Source of the DNA: Accumulibacter sp964420975
Lineage (GTDB): Bacteria; Pseudomonadota; Gammaproteobacteria; Burkholderiales; Rhodocyclaceae
NCBI GenBank assembly: GCA_964420975.1
Contig: CAYQVH010000007.1
Span: 74,076-138,075 of the forward strand
Direction of reading: 5' to 3'
DNA: 64,000 nucleotides
A program made the position numbers and the translations under genes. The notes beneath the pieces were generated by a model. That model did not search any database, was not told the origin of the DNA, and worked only from the letters and a program-made list of their open reading frames with translations. Shown here piece after piece: positions 1 to 8,309 of the stretch; the stretch's first letter is position 1; every line of letters begins with the position of its first letter.

Positions 1-60
1 CTGGTGGATGCCGTCCGAACGAAGAATCCGGAAAAGAATCGGGAAGGGAAGCACCCTTGA
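1..60 (+). CDS. C-terminal fragment of an upstream gene, cut by the window edge
   Basis: A reading frame is open from base 1 and gives 19 residues (LVDAVRTKNPEKNREGKHP) before a TGA at 58-60. That TGA overlaps the TTG start of the following epimerase as TTGA, the tight coupling seen throughout this operon. The fragment is too short to identify. In other XrtA loci the gene before wecB is often an exosortase-associated ATPase, so this is a guess from position only. Confidence 0.45.
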   Translation: MVDAVRTKNPEKNREGKHP

Positions 61-1226
61 CTGCCGAGAGTTGGCCCGCCGAGCTGGGTCCAGTCATTTG
101 CGTCGTTGGCGCCCGGCCGAACTTCATGAAAATGGCGCCGATCCTTCGTGCCTTTCGCGCGCATCGACCGGCGCTGCCGACCTTGCTCGTGCATACCGGC
201 CAGCACTACGACCGGGGCATGAATGACCAGTTGTTCAGCGACTTGCGACTGCCGCATCCCGATCTCAATCTCGAGGTCGGTTCGGCGACGCACGCGGTCC
301 AGACGGCCGAAGTGATGCGCCGCTTTGAACCGGTGCTTGACGGCCATCGGCCGTCGGCCGTGCTCGTCGTCGGTGACGTCAACTCGACGCTTGCGTGCGC
401 ACTGGTCTGCGCCAAGAAAGACGTGCCGGTCGTCCATGTCGAAGCGGGACTGCGTAGCTACGATCGCAGCATGCCGGAGGAAATCAATCGTCTCCTGACC
501 GACCAGATTGCCGACCGTCTTTACACGACCGAGCGTAACGCTCATGTCAATCTGGCGCGAGAAGGGGTCGACGAAAACCGGATATGTTTTGTCGGTAATG
601 TCATGATCGACTCCTTGCTCTCGAACCGTGAACACGCGACATCGCCGGCAGCGACCTTACGGGCGGCTGGCGCCGATCCTGGCCTTGTCGAGCAGGCGAA
701 TGGCTTCGGAGTGGTGACGCTGCATCGACCGTCCAACGTCGATCGGCCGGACCGGCTGGCAGCGCTGCTCACTGTCCTGCGTGAAGTGGCGTCCCGTGTT
801 CCCTTGATCTTTGCCTTGCACCCTCGCACGCGCGCCAACGTCGAACGCTTTGCTCTTGGCCATCTGCTTACCGATTCGCAGATCGTTGTTCTGCCACCAC
901 AGGGCTATCTGGAAATGCTTGGCTTGCTTGCCAATGCTCGACTCGTCCTGTCGGATTCGGGTGGTCTGCAAGAAGAGACGACGGCGCTCGGAGTTCCCTG
1001 CCTGACGCTGCGGGAGAACACCGAGCGCCCGATCACCGTTGAGCAGGGTACGAATACCCTGGTGGGTAGTGATCCGCAACGGATTCGTGAGGCGGTTGCA
1101 GACATTCTTGCCGGGGCGGGAAAGCGTGGTCGTGTTCCGGAACTCTGGGATGGCCGGGCGGCCGAGCGCATCGCCGCTGATCTTGCTCAATACCTGTTCT
1201 CCCGTCACGGACGGCAGGTGACCTAG
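57..1226 (+). CDS. wecB: UDP-N-acetylglucosamine 2-epimerase (non-hydrolysing)
   Basis: Cytoplasmic enzyme converting UDP-GlcNAc to UDP-ManNAc for polysaccharide synthesis. The 389 residues match the usual family length. The N-terminal Rossmann segment VVGARPNFMKMAPIL, the HTGQHYD motif, the acidic motif VEAGLRSYDR (Glu129) and the C-terminal GGLQEE and NTERP nucleotide-binding segments are all visible. The TTG start at 57 has a purine-rich GGGAAGGGAAG just upstream and overlaps the previous stop. As the first complete gene of the exosortase locus it fits the known wecB - deacetylase - FemAB - xrtA order. UDP-ManNAc could feed a ManNAc or, after oxidation, a ManNAcA residue of the polymer. 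Family call is secure; the sugar's fate is inferred. Confidence 0.93.
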   Translation: MTAESWPAELGPVICVVGARPNFMKMAPILRAFRAHRPALPTLLVHTGQHYDRGMNDQLFSDLRLPHPDLNLEVGSATHAVQTAEVMRRFEPVLDGHRPSAVLVVGDVNSTLACALVCAKKDVPVVHVEAGLRSYDRSMPEEINRLLTDQIADRLYTTERNAHVNLAREGVDENRICFVGNVMIDSLLSNREHATSPAATLRAAGADPGLVEQANGFGVVTLHRPSNVDRPDRLAALLTVLREVASRVPLIFALHPRTRANVERFALGHLLTDSQIVVLPPQGYLEMLGLLANARLVLSDSGGLQEETTALGVPCLTLRENTERPITVEQGTNTLVGSDPQRIREAVADILAGAGKRGRVPELWDGRAAERIAADLAQYLFSRHGRQVT

Positions 1227-1234
1227 GCCGGACG

Positions 1235-2110
1235 ATGACGCCAGTGACGACCAGACCGTCGATGACCAACGCGTTGACCATCGACGTCGAAGACTACTTC
1301 CAGGTCTCGGCGTTTGAGCCCTACATTCGGCGTGACCAGTGGGAGACTCGCGAGTGCCGCGTTGAACGCAACGTGGACCGTATCCTGGCGATGCTTGATG
1401 AGTGCCAGACGAAGGCGACCTTTTTTACGCTTGGCTGGATCGCCGAGCGCTATCCTCGGCTGGTGCGACGCATTGTCGATGGCGGCCATGAACTCGCGAG
1501 TCATGGGTACGGACATCAACGCGCCAGCGACTTGAGCGAGGCGGCTTTCTCTGAGGATGTGGGTCGCGCGAAGCAGCTACTCGAGGACCTCTCCGGGCGC
1601 GAAGTCAGAGGCTACCGCGCGCCGAGTTTCTCGATCGGCGAGCGCAACCTCTGGGCTTTCGACTGCTTGCAGCGCGCCGGCTATACGTACAGCTCAAGCA
1701 TTTACCCGATCCGCCACGATCATTACGGGATGCCCGATGCGCCGCGTTTTGCGCACCAGGTCGGCAGCGGGCTCCTGGAGGTGCCGGTGACTACTGCCCG
1801 TTTCGGGCGCCGCAACCTGCCGGCAAGTGGTGGCGGCTATTTCCGCCTCCTGCCGTACGCGCTGTCGCGCTGGCTTCTGCGTCGGGTGAATGACGTTGAC
1901 CGACGCCCGGTGATTTTCTACTTTCATCCCTGGGAGATCGACGATCGTCAACCACGAATCGCCGGCATTGATCTGAAGACGCGCTTCCGGCATTACGTCA
2001 ATCTCCGGCGCACCGAAGGGCGTTTGCGGCGTCTGCTCGCGGATTTCAAGTGGGGGCGAATGGACGAGGTGTTTCTCGCACGCGGCACCGAAGGCAAAGG
2101 GGTCTCCTGA
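1235..2110 (+). CDS. XrtA-system polysaccharide deacetylase (NodB fold)
   Basis: Carbohydrate esterase 4-type deacetylase of the exosortase A locus family (TIGR03006-like), expected to remove N- or O-acetyl groups from the exopolysaccharide or a precursor. The start of the domain shows the Asp motif (TIDVEDYF). The H-x4-H metal motif HELASHGYGH and the RGYRAPSFSI motif follow. No signal peptide is seen, as is usual for this subfamily. Two starts are possible: ATG 1235 (291 aa) or ATG 1262 (282 aa, beginning MTNALTIDVEDY). The later start matches what I recall of relatives, but neither has a strong ribosome-binding site. The TGA overlaps the next ATG by one base. Confidence 0.9.
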   Translation: MTPVTTRPSMTNALTIDVEDYFQVSAFEPYIRRDQWETRECRVERNVDRILAMLDECQTKATFFTLGWIAERYPRLVRRIVDGGHELASHGYGHQRASDLSEAAFSEDVGRAKQLLEDLSGREVRGYRAPSFSIGERNLWAFDCLQRAGYTYSSSIYPIRHDHYGMPDAPRFAHQVGSGLLEVPVTTARFGRRNLPASGGGYFRLLPYALSRWLLRRVNDVDRRPVIFYFHPWEIDDRQPRIAGIDLKTRFRHYVNLRRTEGRLRRLLADFKWGRMDEVFLARGTEGKGVS

Positions 2111-3195
2111 TGACCGTTGCGAGCCACCTGCCAATCGGCCAGAGGCGAGACGACGCGGCGCTCAGAGTACTTAGCCTGCACGCTGACGACGCGGCGGCGG
2201 TCAGCCGCTGGGATGCATTCGTCGTCGCTTGTCCCGAGGCGACCTTCTTCCACAGGGCGGGCTGGCAGCGCATCCTCAGCGGCGTCTTTCGCCATCGTAC
2301 GCACTACCTTTATGCGGAAAGGGCTGGGGTCATCGAAGGTGTTCTGCCGCTGGCGGAAGTCAAGAGCCTGCTCTTCGGCCACTCGCTGGTCTCCTTGCCG
2401 TTTGCGGTCTACGGAGGTGTCGCCGCCGCAAGTCCGGCGGCCGTCGCGGCACTGGAGTACCAAGCTCAGTCTTTGGCGCACGAGCTTGCCGTCGACCACC
2501 TCGAACTGCGCAATGTCCGGCAGCGCCATGCCGATTGGCCACTGCAAGACCTTTATGTGACGTTTCGCAAGCCGCTGGCGCCCGAGGTGGAGGCCAACCT
2601 GCTGGCGATTCCTCGCAAGCAGCGGGCGATGGTGCGCAAAGGCATAAAGAACGGGTTGCGTAGCGAAATCGACACCGACACGGCGCGTTTTTTTGCGCTT
2701 TACGCGGACAACGTACACCGTCATGGGACCCCCGCCTTGTCGAAGCGTTACTTCCAGGAACTGCAACGCGTCTTTGGAGCCGATTGTGAGGCGCTGACGG
2801 TGGTCGACGGCAGCGGCTGCGCGCAAAGTGGTGTCCTCAGTTTCTATTTCCGCGACGAGGTCCTCCCGTACTACGCCGGCGACCGGGTGTCAGCGCGCGA
2901 TCTGGCGGCCAATGATTTCAAGTATTGGGAATTGATGCGCCGCTCGTGCGAACGTGGTTTGCGCCTTTTTGACTACGGTCGCAGCAAGCGGGGAACCGGT
3001 TCTTACTCGTTCAAGAAGAACTGGGGCTTTGAGCCGCAGCCCCTGTCGTACGAGTATTGTCTATACCGGCGTCAATCCGTACCACAGAATAACCCCTCGA
3101 ATGCCAAGTACCGATTGCTGATTGAAACCTGGCGCAAACTGCCAGTCGGAGTTGCCAACTGGTTGGGCCCGAAGGTCGTCCGAAGCTTGGGGTAG
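2110..3195 (+). CDS. FemAB-like protein of the XrtA/PEP-CTERM locus (GNAT fold)
   Basis: A 361-residue protein of the exosortase-associated FemAB family (TIGR03019-like). It resembles peptidyltransferases that move amino acids from aminoacyl-tRNA, but its acceptor in this pathway is unknown. Visible marks are the central GNAT-like region (AIPRKQRAMVRKG, then SGVLSFYF) and the C-terminal FDYGRSKRGTGSYSFKKNWGFEPQPL, the most conserved FemAB segment (split here only by description). ATG 2110 is chosen because it overlaps the deacetylase stop (TGATG). The in-frame GTG at 2050 would add 20 residues unlike the family. Family call is good; substrate is unknown. Confidence 0.88.
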   Translation: MTVASHLPIGQRRDDAALRVLSLHADDAAAVSRWDAFVVACPEATFFHRAGWQRILSGVFRHRTHYLYAERAGVIEGVLPLAEVKSLLFGHSLVSLPFAVYGGVAAASPAAVAALEYQAQSLAHELAVDHLELRNVRQRHADWPLQDLYVTFRKPLAPEVEANLLAIPRKQRAMVRKGIKNGLRSEIDTDTARFFALYADNVHRHGTPALSKRYFQELQRVFGADCEALTVVDGSGCAQSGVLSFYFRDEVLPYYAGDRVSARDLAANDFKYWELMRRSCERGLRLFDYGRSKRGTGSYSFKKNWGFEPQPLSYEYCLYRRQSVPQNNPSNAKYRLLIETWRKLPVGVANWLGPKVVRSLG

Positions 3196-3266
3196 TCGGG
3201 CGTCGCCTCGAAGTCACCGAGATTCTGCCTGCAACGCCAATTGCGCCTGTTACTGACGACGACGCC

Positions 3267-4817
3267 ATGACCCTGTCCGTGACCCGCGCTCCGTCCTTTG
3301 CCGTCCAGTCCGGTTGGCGAGTGACCTTGCCCGTTTTTCTCGGCACGCTGGCCGTCGTGCTCGCGCTGTTTCATGAAACCGCGCTGGCAATGGCGGCGAT
3401 CTGGCTGCGCTCGGATACCTATGCACATGGTTTTCTGGTGCCGGCCATCGCTTTCTATCTGGCGTGGCGCAAGCGCTCCGATCTACTGGTATTACCGCCT
3501 GGTCACAGCTATTCAGCGATTTTTATGCTCGGGCTAGCGGGACTGGCCTGGCTGCTGGGCGAGGTCGCGGCGGTGAACGTCGTTTCCCAGTTCGCCTTCA
3601 CTTTCATCGTCGTTCTGACCGTTCCCGCCGTGCTCGGTTGGCAAGTTGCGCGGGCGGCAGCCTTCCCCTTGGCCTTCCTTTTCTTCGCCGTGCCGTTTGG
3701 CGACTTCGCAATGCCTCAGTTGATGGACTGGACGGCCAAAGTAACGATTCTCGGGTTGCGCGCCAGCGGCGTTCCGGTACACGCGGAAGGGCTGCGCTTT
3801 GTGATCCCTACCGGGAGCTGGTCGGTCGTGGAGGCTTGCAGTGGTGTTCGCTATCTCATTGCGTCGGTCACTGTTGGCACGCTGTACGCCTATCTCACCT
3901 ATCAATCCTGGCGCCGGCGCTTGATATTCATTGGCGTTTCCATCGCGGTGCCGATTGTCGCCAACTGGATGCGCGCCTACATGATCGTGATGCTCGGCCA
4001 TCTTTCCGGAAACAGGATTGCGGTGGGTGTTGATCATCTGATCTATGGCTGGCTATTCTTCGGCATGGTGATCATGGCGATGTTCTGGATCGGTGGGCGC
4101 TGGCGGGAGGACGTGATTGCTGCGCCTGTGTCAGAAAGAGCGCCGGTGGTCAGGGTGGAGACGTCCGTTTTGCCAACGCTGCTCGCCGCGCTCACGACCA
4201 TTGTCGTTAGCGCGGCTTGGCCTTTGGCCGAGTGGCGGCTGGAAAGCAAAGTCGCCACCCCTCTGACACGCCTTGAGCCGCTGGCGCCGATTCCTGGTTG
4301 GCAGTCGCGGCCGTCGGCGCCCGACGAGTGGCGGCCACGCTACGGAAACGCTGCGGCCAGCGTGCAGCAGACATTCGTGGACGATGGTCGAGTCGCTGGA
4401 CTGTTCATTGCCTATTACCGTAACCAGGACTCACAACACAAACTTATCAGTTCCACTAACGTCCTGGTGAGCAACGACGACCCGCTCTGGGTCCGGGTGG
4501 CGAGCGGAGCTGGGGAAACGTCGTCCGGCCAACTGTCGGTAGCGGCGCGCAGCGTCGAACTGCAAAGCCGCGACGGCCGGCGGCTGCTGGTCCGGCAGTG
4601 GTACTGGGTGACGGGGCGCTGGACGACGAGCGACGTGATGGCCAAGGTTTACGCGGCCATGTCGCGGCTGGTCGGGAGCGGTGACGATGCAGCGGTGATC
4701 GTCGTTTATGCCGCGCCCAACCAGCCCGGCGGCGCAGCTCTTCTCCTTGACGACTTCACGCGTGCCGCATTTCCGGCTGTCGAACGGTCGCTGCAGCAGA
4801 CTATGGCACTTCGCTAA
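3267..4817 (+). CDS. xrtA: Exosortase A fused to EpsI-type domain
   Basis: Inner-membrane cysteine transpeptidase-like sorting enzyme that recognises C-terminal PEP-CTERM tails of secreted proteins. The N-terminal about 280 residues are polytopic and carry the exosortase catalytic set: Cys191 in ACSGVRYL, Arg236 in NWMRAY and His257 in DHLIYGW. After the last helix (about residue 275) and one more membrane segment near 300-320 comes a soluble C-terminal domain to residue 516. It resembles EpsI/DUF3485 (for example SQHKLISS and VRQWYWVTGRW). In many bacteria the two are separate adjacent genes; here they are one reading frame with no stop between. A gap of 71 bases from the FemAB gene suggests the same operon. 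Confidence 0.93.
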   Translation: MTLSVTRAPSFAVQSGWRVTLPVFLGTLAVVLALFHETALAMAAIWLRSDTYAHGFLVPAIAFYLAWRKRSDLLVLPPGHSYSAIFMLGLAGLAWLLGEVAAVNVVSQFAFTFIVVLTVPAVLGWQVARAAAFPLAFLFFAVPFGDFAMPQLMDWTAKVTILGLRASGVPVHAEGLRFVIPTGSWSVVEACSGVRYLIASVTVGTLYAYLTYQSWRRRLIFIGVSIAVPIVANWMRAYMIVMLGHLSGNRIAVGVDHLIYGWLFFGMVIMAMFWIGGRWREDVIAAPVSERAPVVRVETSVLPTLLAALTTIVVSAAWPLAEWRLESKVATPLTRLEPLAPIPGWQSRPSAPDEWRPRYGNAAASVQQTFVDDGRVAGLFIAYYRNQDSQHKLISSTNVLVSNDDPLWVRVASGAGETSSGQLSVAARSVELQSRDGRRLLVRQWYWVTGRWTTSDVMAKVYAAMSRLVGSGDDAAVIVVYAAPNQPGGAALLLDDFTRAAFPAVERSLQQTMALR

Positions 4818-4876
4818 GGCGGCGCATCGGCGGTCGAGCAATCTTCAGCCAATGGCGAGTATCGCTTGACCTTCGG

Positions 4877-4910
4877 CCACGACACCATGACGCCGAAAAC
4901 GGTGTCGTGG
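4877..4910. repeat. 10-bp perfect inverted repeat between xrtA and the next gene
   Basis: CCACGACACC (4877-4886) is mirrored exactly by GGTGTCGTGG (4901-4910) with a 14-base loop. No T-tract follows, so it is not a classical terminator. It could be an operator or an RNA stem-loop at the end of the xrtA transcript. The gap 4818-5142 contains no gene. Confidence 0.6.
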
Positions 4911-5007
4911 GCTTGCGACAATCGCTAACACATCCCCGACAGCCGGCTGCCAGTTTGACCACCAAGGCTGACGGCTGAACCGCTTGCGCTTTACCATTCG
5001 TGAGGAA

Positions 5008-5023
5008 TGGCACGGCGTGCGCC
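5008..5023 (+). promoter_or_regulatory. Sigma-54-like promoter candidate
   Basis: TGGCACG-N4-gc-GC matches the -24 half of the RpoN consensus (TGGCACG-N4-TTGC) fully and has GC at the right distance for -12, but lacks the TT before it. It lies about 120 bases before the ATG of the glycosyltransferase at 5143. It is of interest because prsR, encoded later in the window, is a sigma-54-dependent activator of exosortase genes. A single match this short may be chance. Confidence 0.3.
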
Positions 5024-5142
5024 GATGATTTATCTGAGAATTTGACCTATGGTGGACGCGTTCTACAGGGCCTGGAAGCAGCGATTGTCGTTGGCGGCGG
5101 TAAAGTGGGCCGTTGGCGGCTGACCGCTCGCTTGGCGACGAC

Positions 5143-6279
5143 ATGAAGAGTGACGAGCGACCGTTGATCTTGCACGTAATCCATCAACTGGCTACCGGTG
5201 GTTTGGAAAATGGATTGGTCAACTTGATCAACCATCTACCCGAGTCAAAATTCCGCCATGCGATTGCTTGCGTCGAGGACTCTTCCGACTTCAGTGGGCG
5301 AATACGGCGCAAGGACACGCCGGTGATCGCTCTGTATCGTTCGCGAACGGGCACTGGGCGCCTGCGACGTAACCTGTTCCACCTCTGCCGGCAGCTACGG
5401 CCAGCGATCGTGCACTCACGCAACCAGTCAGGACTCGACGCGTTGCTGCCAGCGCGGCTGGCTGGCGTTCGCCATTGCATCCACGGCGAACACGGTTGGG
5501 ACGTCAACGATCTTGATGGCCGTCGGTTGAAGCCCGCCTTGCTTCGCTGGCTTCACTCTCCGCTGGTTGATCACTACATCGCGGTGTCACGCGAGCTTCG
5601 CTGCTATCTGATCGACCGACTGCACATTTCGCCTCGACGCGTGACGCAAATTGTCAACGGCGTCGATACCGAGCGCTTCTCCCCGCCGGCAAAGGATTTT
5701 CACACGATCCTGCCAGACGGCTTTGTCGAACCGAACGTTCTGGTTATCGGCACGGTGGGGCGAGTCCAGGCGGTGAAGGACCAGGAAACGTTGCTTCGTG
5801 CGTTCGCCGCCTTGGTGGGTGGAGGACGCTCGGCCAGGCTGGTGATTGTTGGCGAGGGGCCATTGCGGAGTTCATTGCAGTCCCTTGCCGAGTCGCTCGG
5901 TGTCGGAGAACTTACTTGGTTTCCTGGCAATATCGACCAGGTACCCGATGTTCTGCGCTCGCTCGACGTTTTCGTTCTACCGTCGCTTGCCGAAGGGATC
6001 TCGAATACCTTGCTGGAAGCGATGGCGACCGGCCTGCCGCTGCTCGCGACGTCTACAGGCGGCAATCTGGAACTGGTCGTCGATGACGTCAATGGTCGTC
6101 TGTTTGCGCCGCGTGACGTCGCGAAACTGACCGAGCTGTTGTGTCGCTATCTCGACGACAGGTCGCTGCTCACCACTCATGGCGCCGCGGCTCGGGAAAT
6201 CGCTGTCCAGCGCTTTAGTCTGTCGACCATGATTGCCAGCTATCAGGCGGTCTACGACGAATTTTGTGCACGCCGATGA
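5143..6279 (+). CDS. Glycosyltransferase, exosortase-locus family (GT4/GT-B)
   Basis: Retaining GT-B glycosyltransferase of the PEP-CTERM/EpsH1-associated sugar transferase type (TIGR03088-like), acting at the cytoplasmic face on a lipid-linked glycan. The N-terminal LHVIHQLATGGLENGLVN segment is characteristic. The C-terminal GT4 motif LPSLAEGISNTLLEAMA has the E-x7-E pattern, and GEGPLRSSL and VGRVQAVKDQETLL are standard GT4 segments. ATG 5143 gives 378 residues starting close to the conserved domain. A TTG at 5113 would add ten residues; neither start has a clear ribosome-binding site. It follows a 325-base gap and may begin a new transcription unit. Confidence 0.88.
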   Translation: MKSDERPLILHVIHQLATGGLENGLVNLINHLPESKFRHAIACVEDSSDFSGRIRRKDTPVIALYRSRTGTGRLRRNLFHLCRQLRPAIVHSRNQSGLDALLPARLAGVRHCIHGEHGWDVNDLDGRRLKPALLRWLHSPLVDHYIAVSRELRCYLIDRLHISPRRVTQIVNGVDTERFSPPAKDFHTILPDGFVEPNVLVIGTVGRVQAVKDQETLLRAFAALVGGGRSARLVIVGEGPLRSSLQSLAESLGVGELTWFPGNIDQVPDVLRSLDVFVLPSLAEGISNTLLEAMATGLPLLATSTGGNLELVVDDVNGRLFAPRDVAKLTELLCRYLDDRSLLTTHGAAAREIAVQRFSLSTMIASYQAVYDEFCARR

Positions 6280-6371
6280 CGGGAGTCTCTGGACGTTAGC
6301 CGACCTGGAAATCCCTTACTGCCGACACCGGCGGTACCCCATAACGTTTTGCGAAAATAAGAAAATTACTC

Positions 6372-8309
6372 ATGTGCGGCATCACTGGAATCCTGGATAC
6401 GCGTGGGCGGCGCGAGGTAGACCGTCGGCTTCTCGACCGCATGAACGAGTCACAACGTCACCGCGGACCGGATGAAGGGGGCTTGCATCTGGAACCGGGA
6501 GTGGGTCTTGGTCACCGACGGCTGTCGATCATCGACCTGTCGACCGGACAACAACCGCTGTATAACGAGGATCAAAGCGTTTGTGTGGTCTTCAACGGCG
6601 AGATCTACAACTACCAGCAGCTGATACCCGAGCTGCAGGCTCTCGGCCACGTCTTTCATACCCGTAGCGACACCGAAGTCATCGTTCACGCGTGGGAAGC
6701 GTGGGGAGAAGACTGCGTCCATCGCTTTCGCGGCATGTTCGCTTTCGCGCTTTGGGACCGCAACCGCGAAACGCTTTTTCTCGCCCGCGATCGCTTGGCT
6801 GTAAAGCCGCTGTACTACGCGTTGCTGGCCGACGGAACCTTCCTGTTTGGTTCCGAGCTGAAATCCCTGCTGGCGCACGGCGGTCTGCTGCGCGAAATCG
6901 ATCCCCTGGCGGTCGAAGAGTACTTCGCACTCGGTTACGTCGCTGAGCCGAGAACGATTTTTCGCCAGGCCAGGAAGTTGCCGCCGGCGCACACCCTGAC
7001 CGTTCGCCGTGGTCAGCCGATCGGCGAACCGAAGGTGTATTGGGACGTTCGCTTTCAACTGGATAGCCCCTGTTCGCTGGTGGAGGCGTGTGCAGCACTG
7101 AATGACAAACTCAGCGAAGCGGTTCGTCTACGCATGATTTCCGAGGTGCCGCTCGGAGCCTTTCTTTCCGGTGGCGTCGATTCGAGCGCGGTGGTGGCGA
7201 TGATGGCGGCGCTGTCGCCCGAACCCGTGAACACGTGCTCGATCGCCTTCGATGATCCAGCCTTTGACGAAGCGCGTTTCGCGCAGCTGGTCGCGGATCG
7301 CTATCGCACCAATCACCATTGTGACGTGGTGATGAGCGACGACTTCGGTCTCATCGACACTCTGGCCAGGCTGTACGACGAACCGTACGCCGATAGCTCG
7401 GCGATTCCGACGTATCGCGTCTGCCAACTGGCGCGCCGGCACGTCACGGTCGCCCTCTCCGGCGATGGTGGCGACGAAACCTTTGCCGGATACCGCCGCT
7501 ACCGACTGCATCTGATGGAAGAACGCATGCGTTCGGCGCTCCCGTTGCGATTGCGGCGCCCGCTTTTTGGCCTCCTTGGACGCGTTTATCCGAAAGCCGA
7601 CTGGGCACCCCGGATGTTTCGCGCAAAGACCACGTTTGAAGGCCTCGCGCGCAACACCGTCGAGGCGTACTTTCATTCGGTGTCAATCCTGCGTGGTCCG
7701 ATGCGGCGCCAGTTGTTTTCCGATCGCTTTCGGAGCGAAATCGCCGGTTACAGCGCCGAAGACGTTTTTCGCCGGCATGCGCAAGGCGCGGATACCGACG
7801 ACCCGCTGGCGCTGATTCAATACCTCGATCTGAAAACCTATCTCGTCGGCGACATCAACACCAAAGTCGATCGCGCGAGCATGGCGCACTCGCTCGAAGT
7901 GCGCGAGCCGCTAATGGATCACCCCTTGGTGGAATGGATGGCGACCTTGCCGTCGGCACTGAAAGTATCCGGACAAGAGGGGAAATTCCTGCTCAAGAAG
8001 GCAATGGAGACGCGCTTGCCGCAAGAGATCCTGTATCGGCCGAAGATGGGATTTGCCGTACCTCTGGCACGCTGGTTTCGCGGCCCGTTGAGAACGCGGG
8101 TGCGCGAGGCGGTACTCGGTCCGCGCCTGGCTGAAACCGGCTGGTTCAATCAGGACTACCTACGTCATCTGGTCGAGGCGCACCAGTCGGGGACACGCGA
8201 TTACAGCGCGTCGCTGTGGACCGTGCTGATGTTCGATGCTTTCCTGCGCAACGTGCTCGACGCGCCAGCCGAGCAGTCGGCACTTTCGCCTGAATCGGCA
8301 AACACGTGA
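6372..8309 (+). CDS. Asparagine-synthase-like amidotransferase 1, exosortase A system
   Basis: Class II glutamine amidotransferase of 645 residues (TIGR03108-like). Cys2 of MCGITG is the glutaminase nucleophile, with NGEIYNY and RSDTEV in the glutaminase domain. The synthase domain has the PP-loop FLSGGVDSS near residue 265 and the SGDGGDE motif. The family resembles AsnB but in polysaccharide loci is thought to amidate a sugar carboxylate rather than aspartate; the true substrate here is not known. The stop overlaps the next ATG. The 92-base gap before it shows no clear promoter. A second member lies one gene downstream. Confidence 0.92.
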   Translation: MCGITGILDTRGRREVDRRLLDRMNESQRHRGPDEGGLHLEPGVGLGHRRLSIIDLSTGQQPLYNEDQSVCVVFNGEIYNYQQLIPELQALGHVFHTRSDTEVIVHAWEAWGEDCVHRFRGMFAFALWDRNRETLFLARDRLAVKPLYYALLADGTFLFGSELKSLLAHGGLLREIDPLAVEEYFALGYVAEPRTIFRQARKLPPAHTLTVRRGQPIGEPKVYWDVRFQLDSPCSLVEACAALNDKLSEAVRLRMISEVPLGAFLSGGVDSSAVVAMMAALSPEPVNTCSIAFDDPAFDEARFAQLVADRYRTNHHCDVVMSDDFGLIDTLARLYDEPYADSSAIPTYRVCQLARRHVTVALSGDGGDETFAGYRRYRLHLMEERMRSALPLRLRRPLFGLLGRVYPKADWAPRMFRAKTTFEGLARNTVEAYFHSVSILRGPMRRQLFSDRFRSEIAGYSAEDVFRRHAQGADTDDPLALIQYLDLKTYLVGDINTKVDRASMAHSLEVREPLMDHPLVEWMATLPSALKVSGQEGKFLLKKAMETRLPQEILYRPKMGFAVPLARWFRGPLRTRVREAVLGPRLAETGWFNQDYLRHLVEAHQSGTRDYSASLWTVLMFDAFLRNVLDAPAEQSALSPESANT

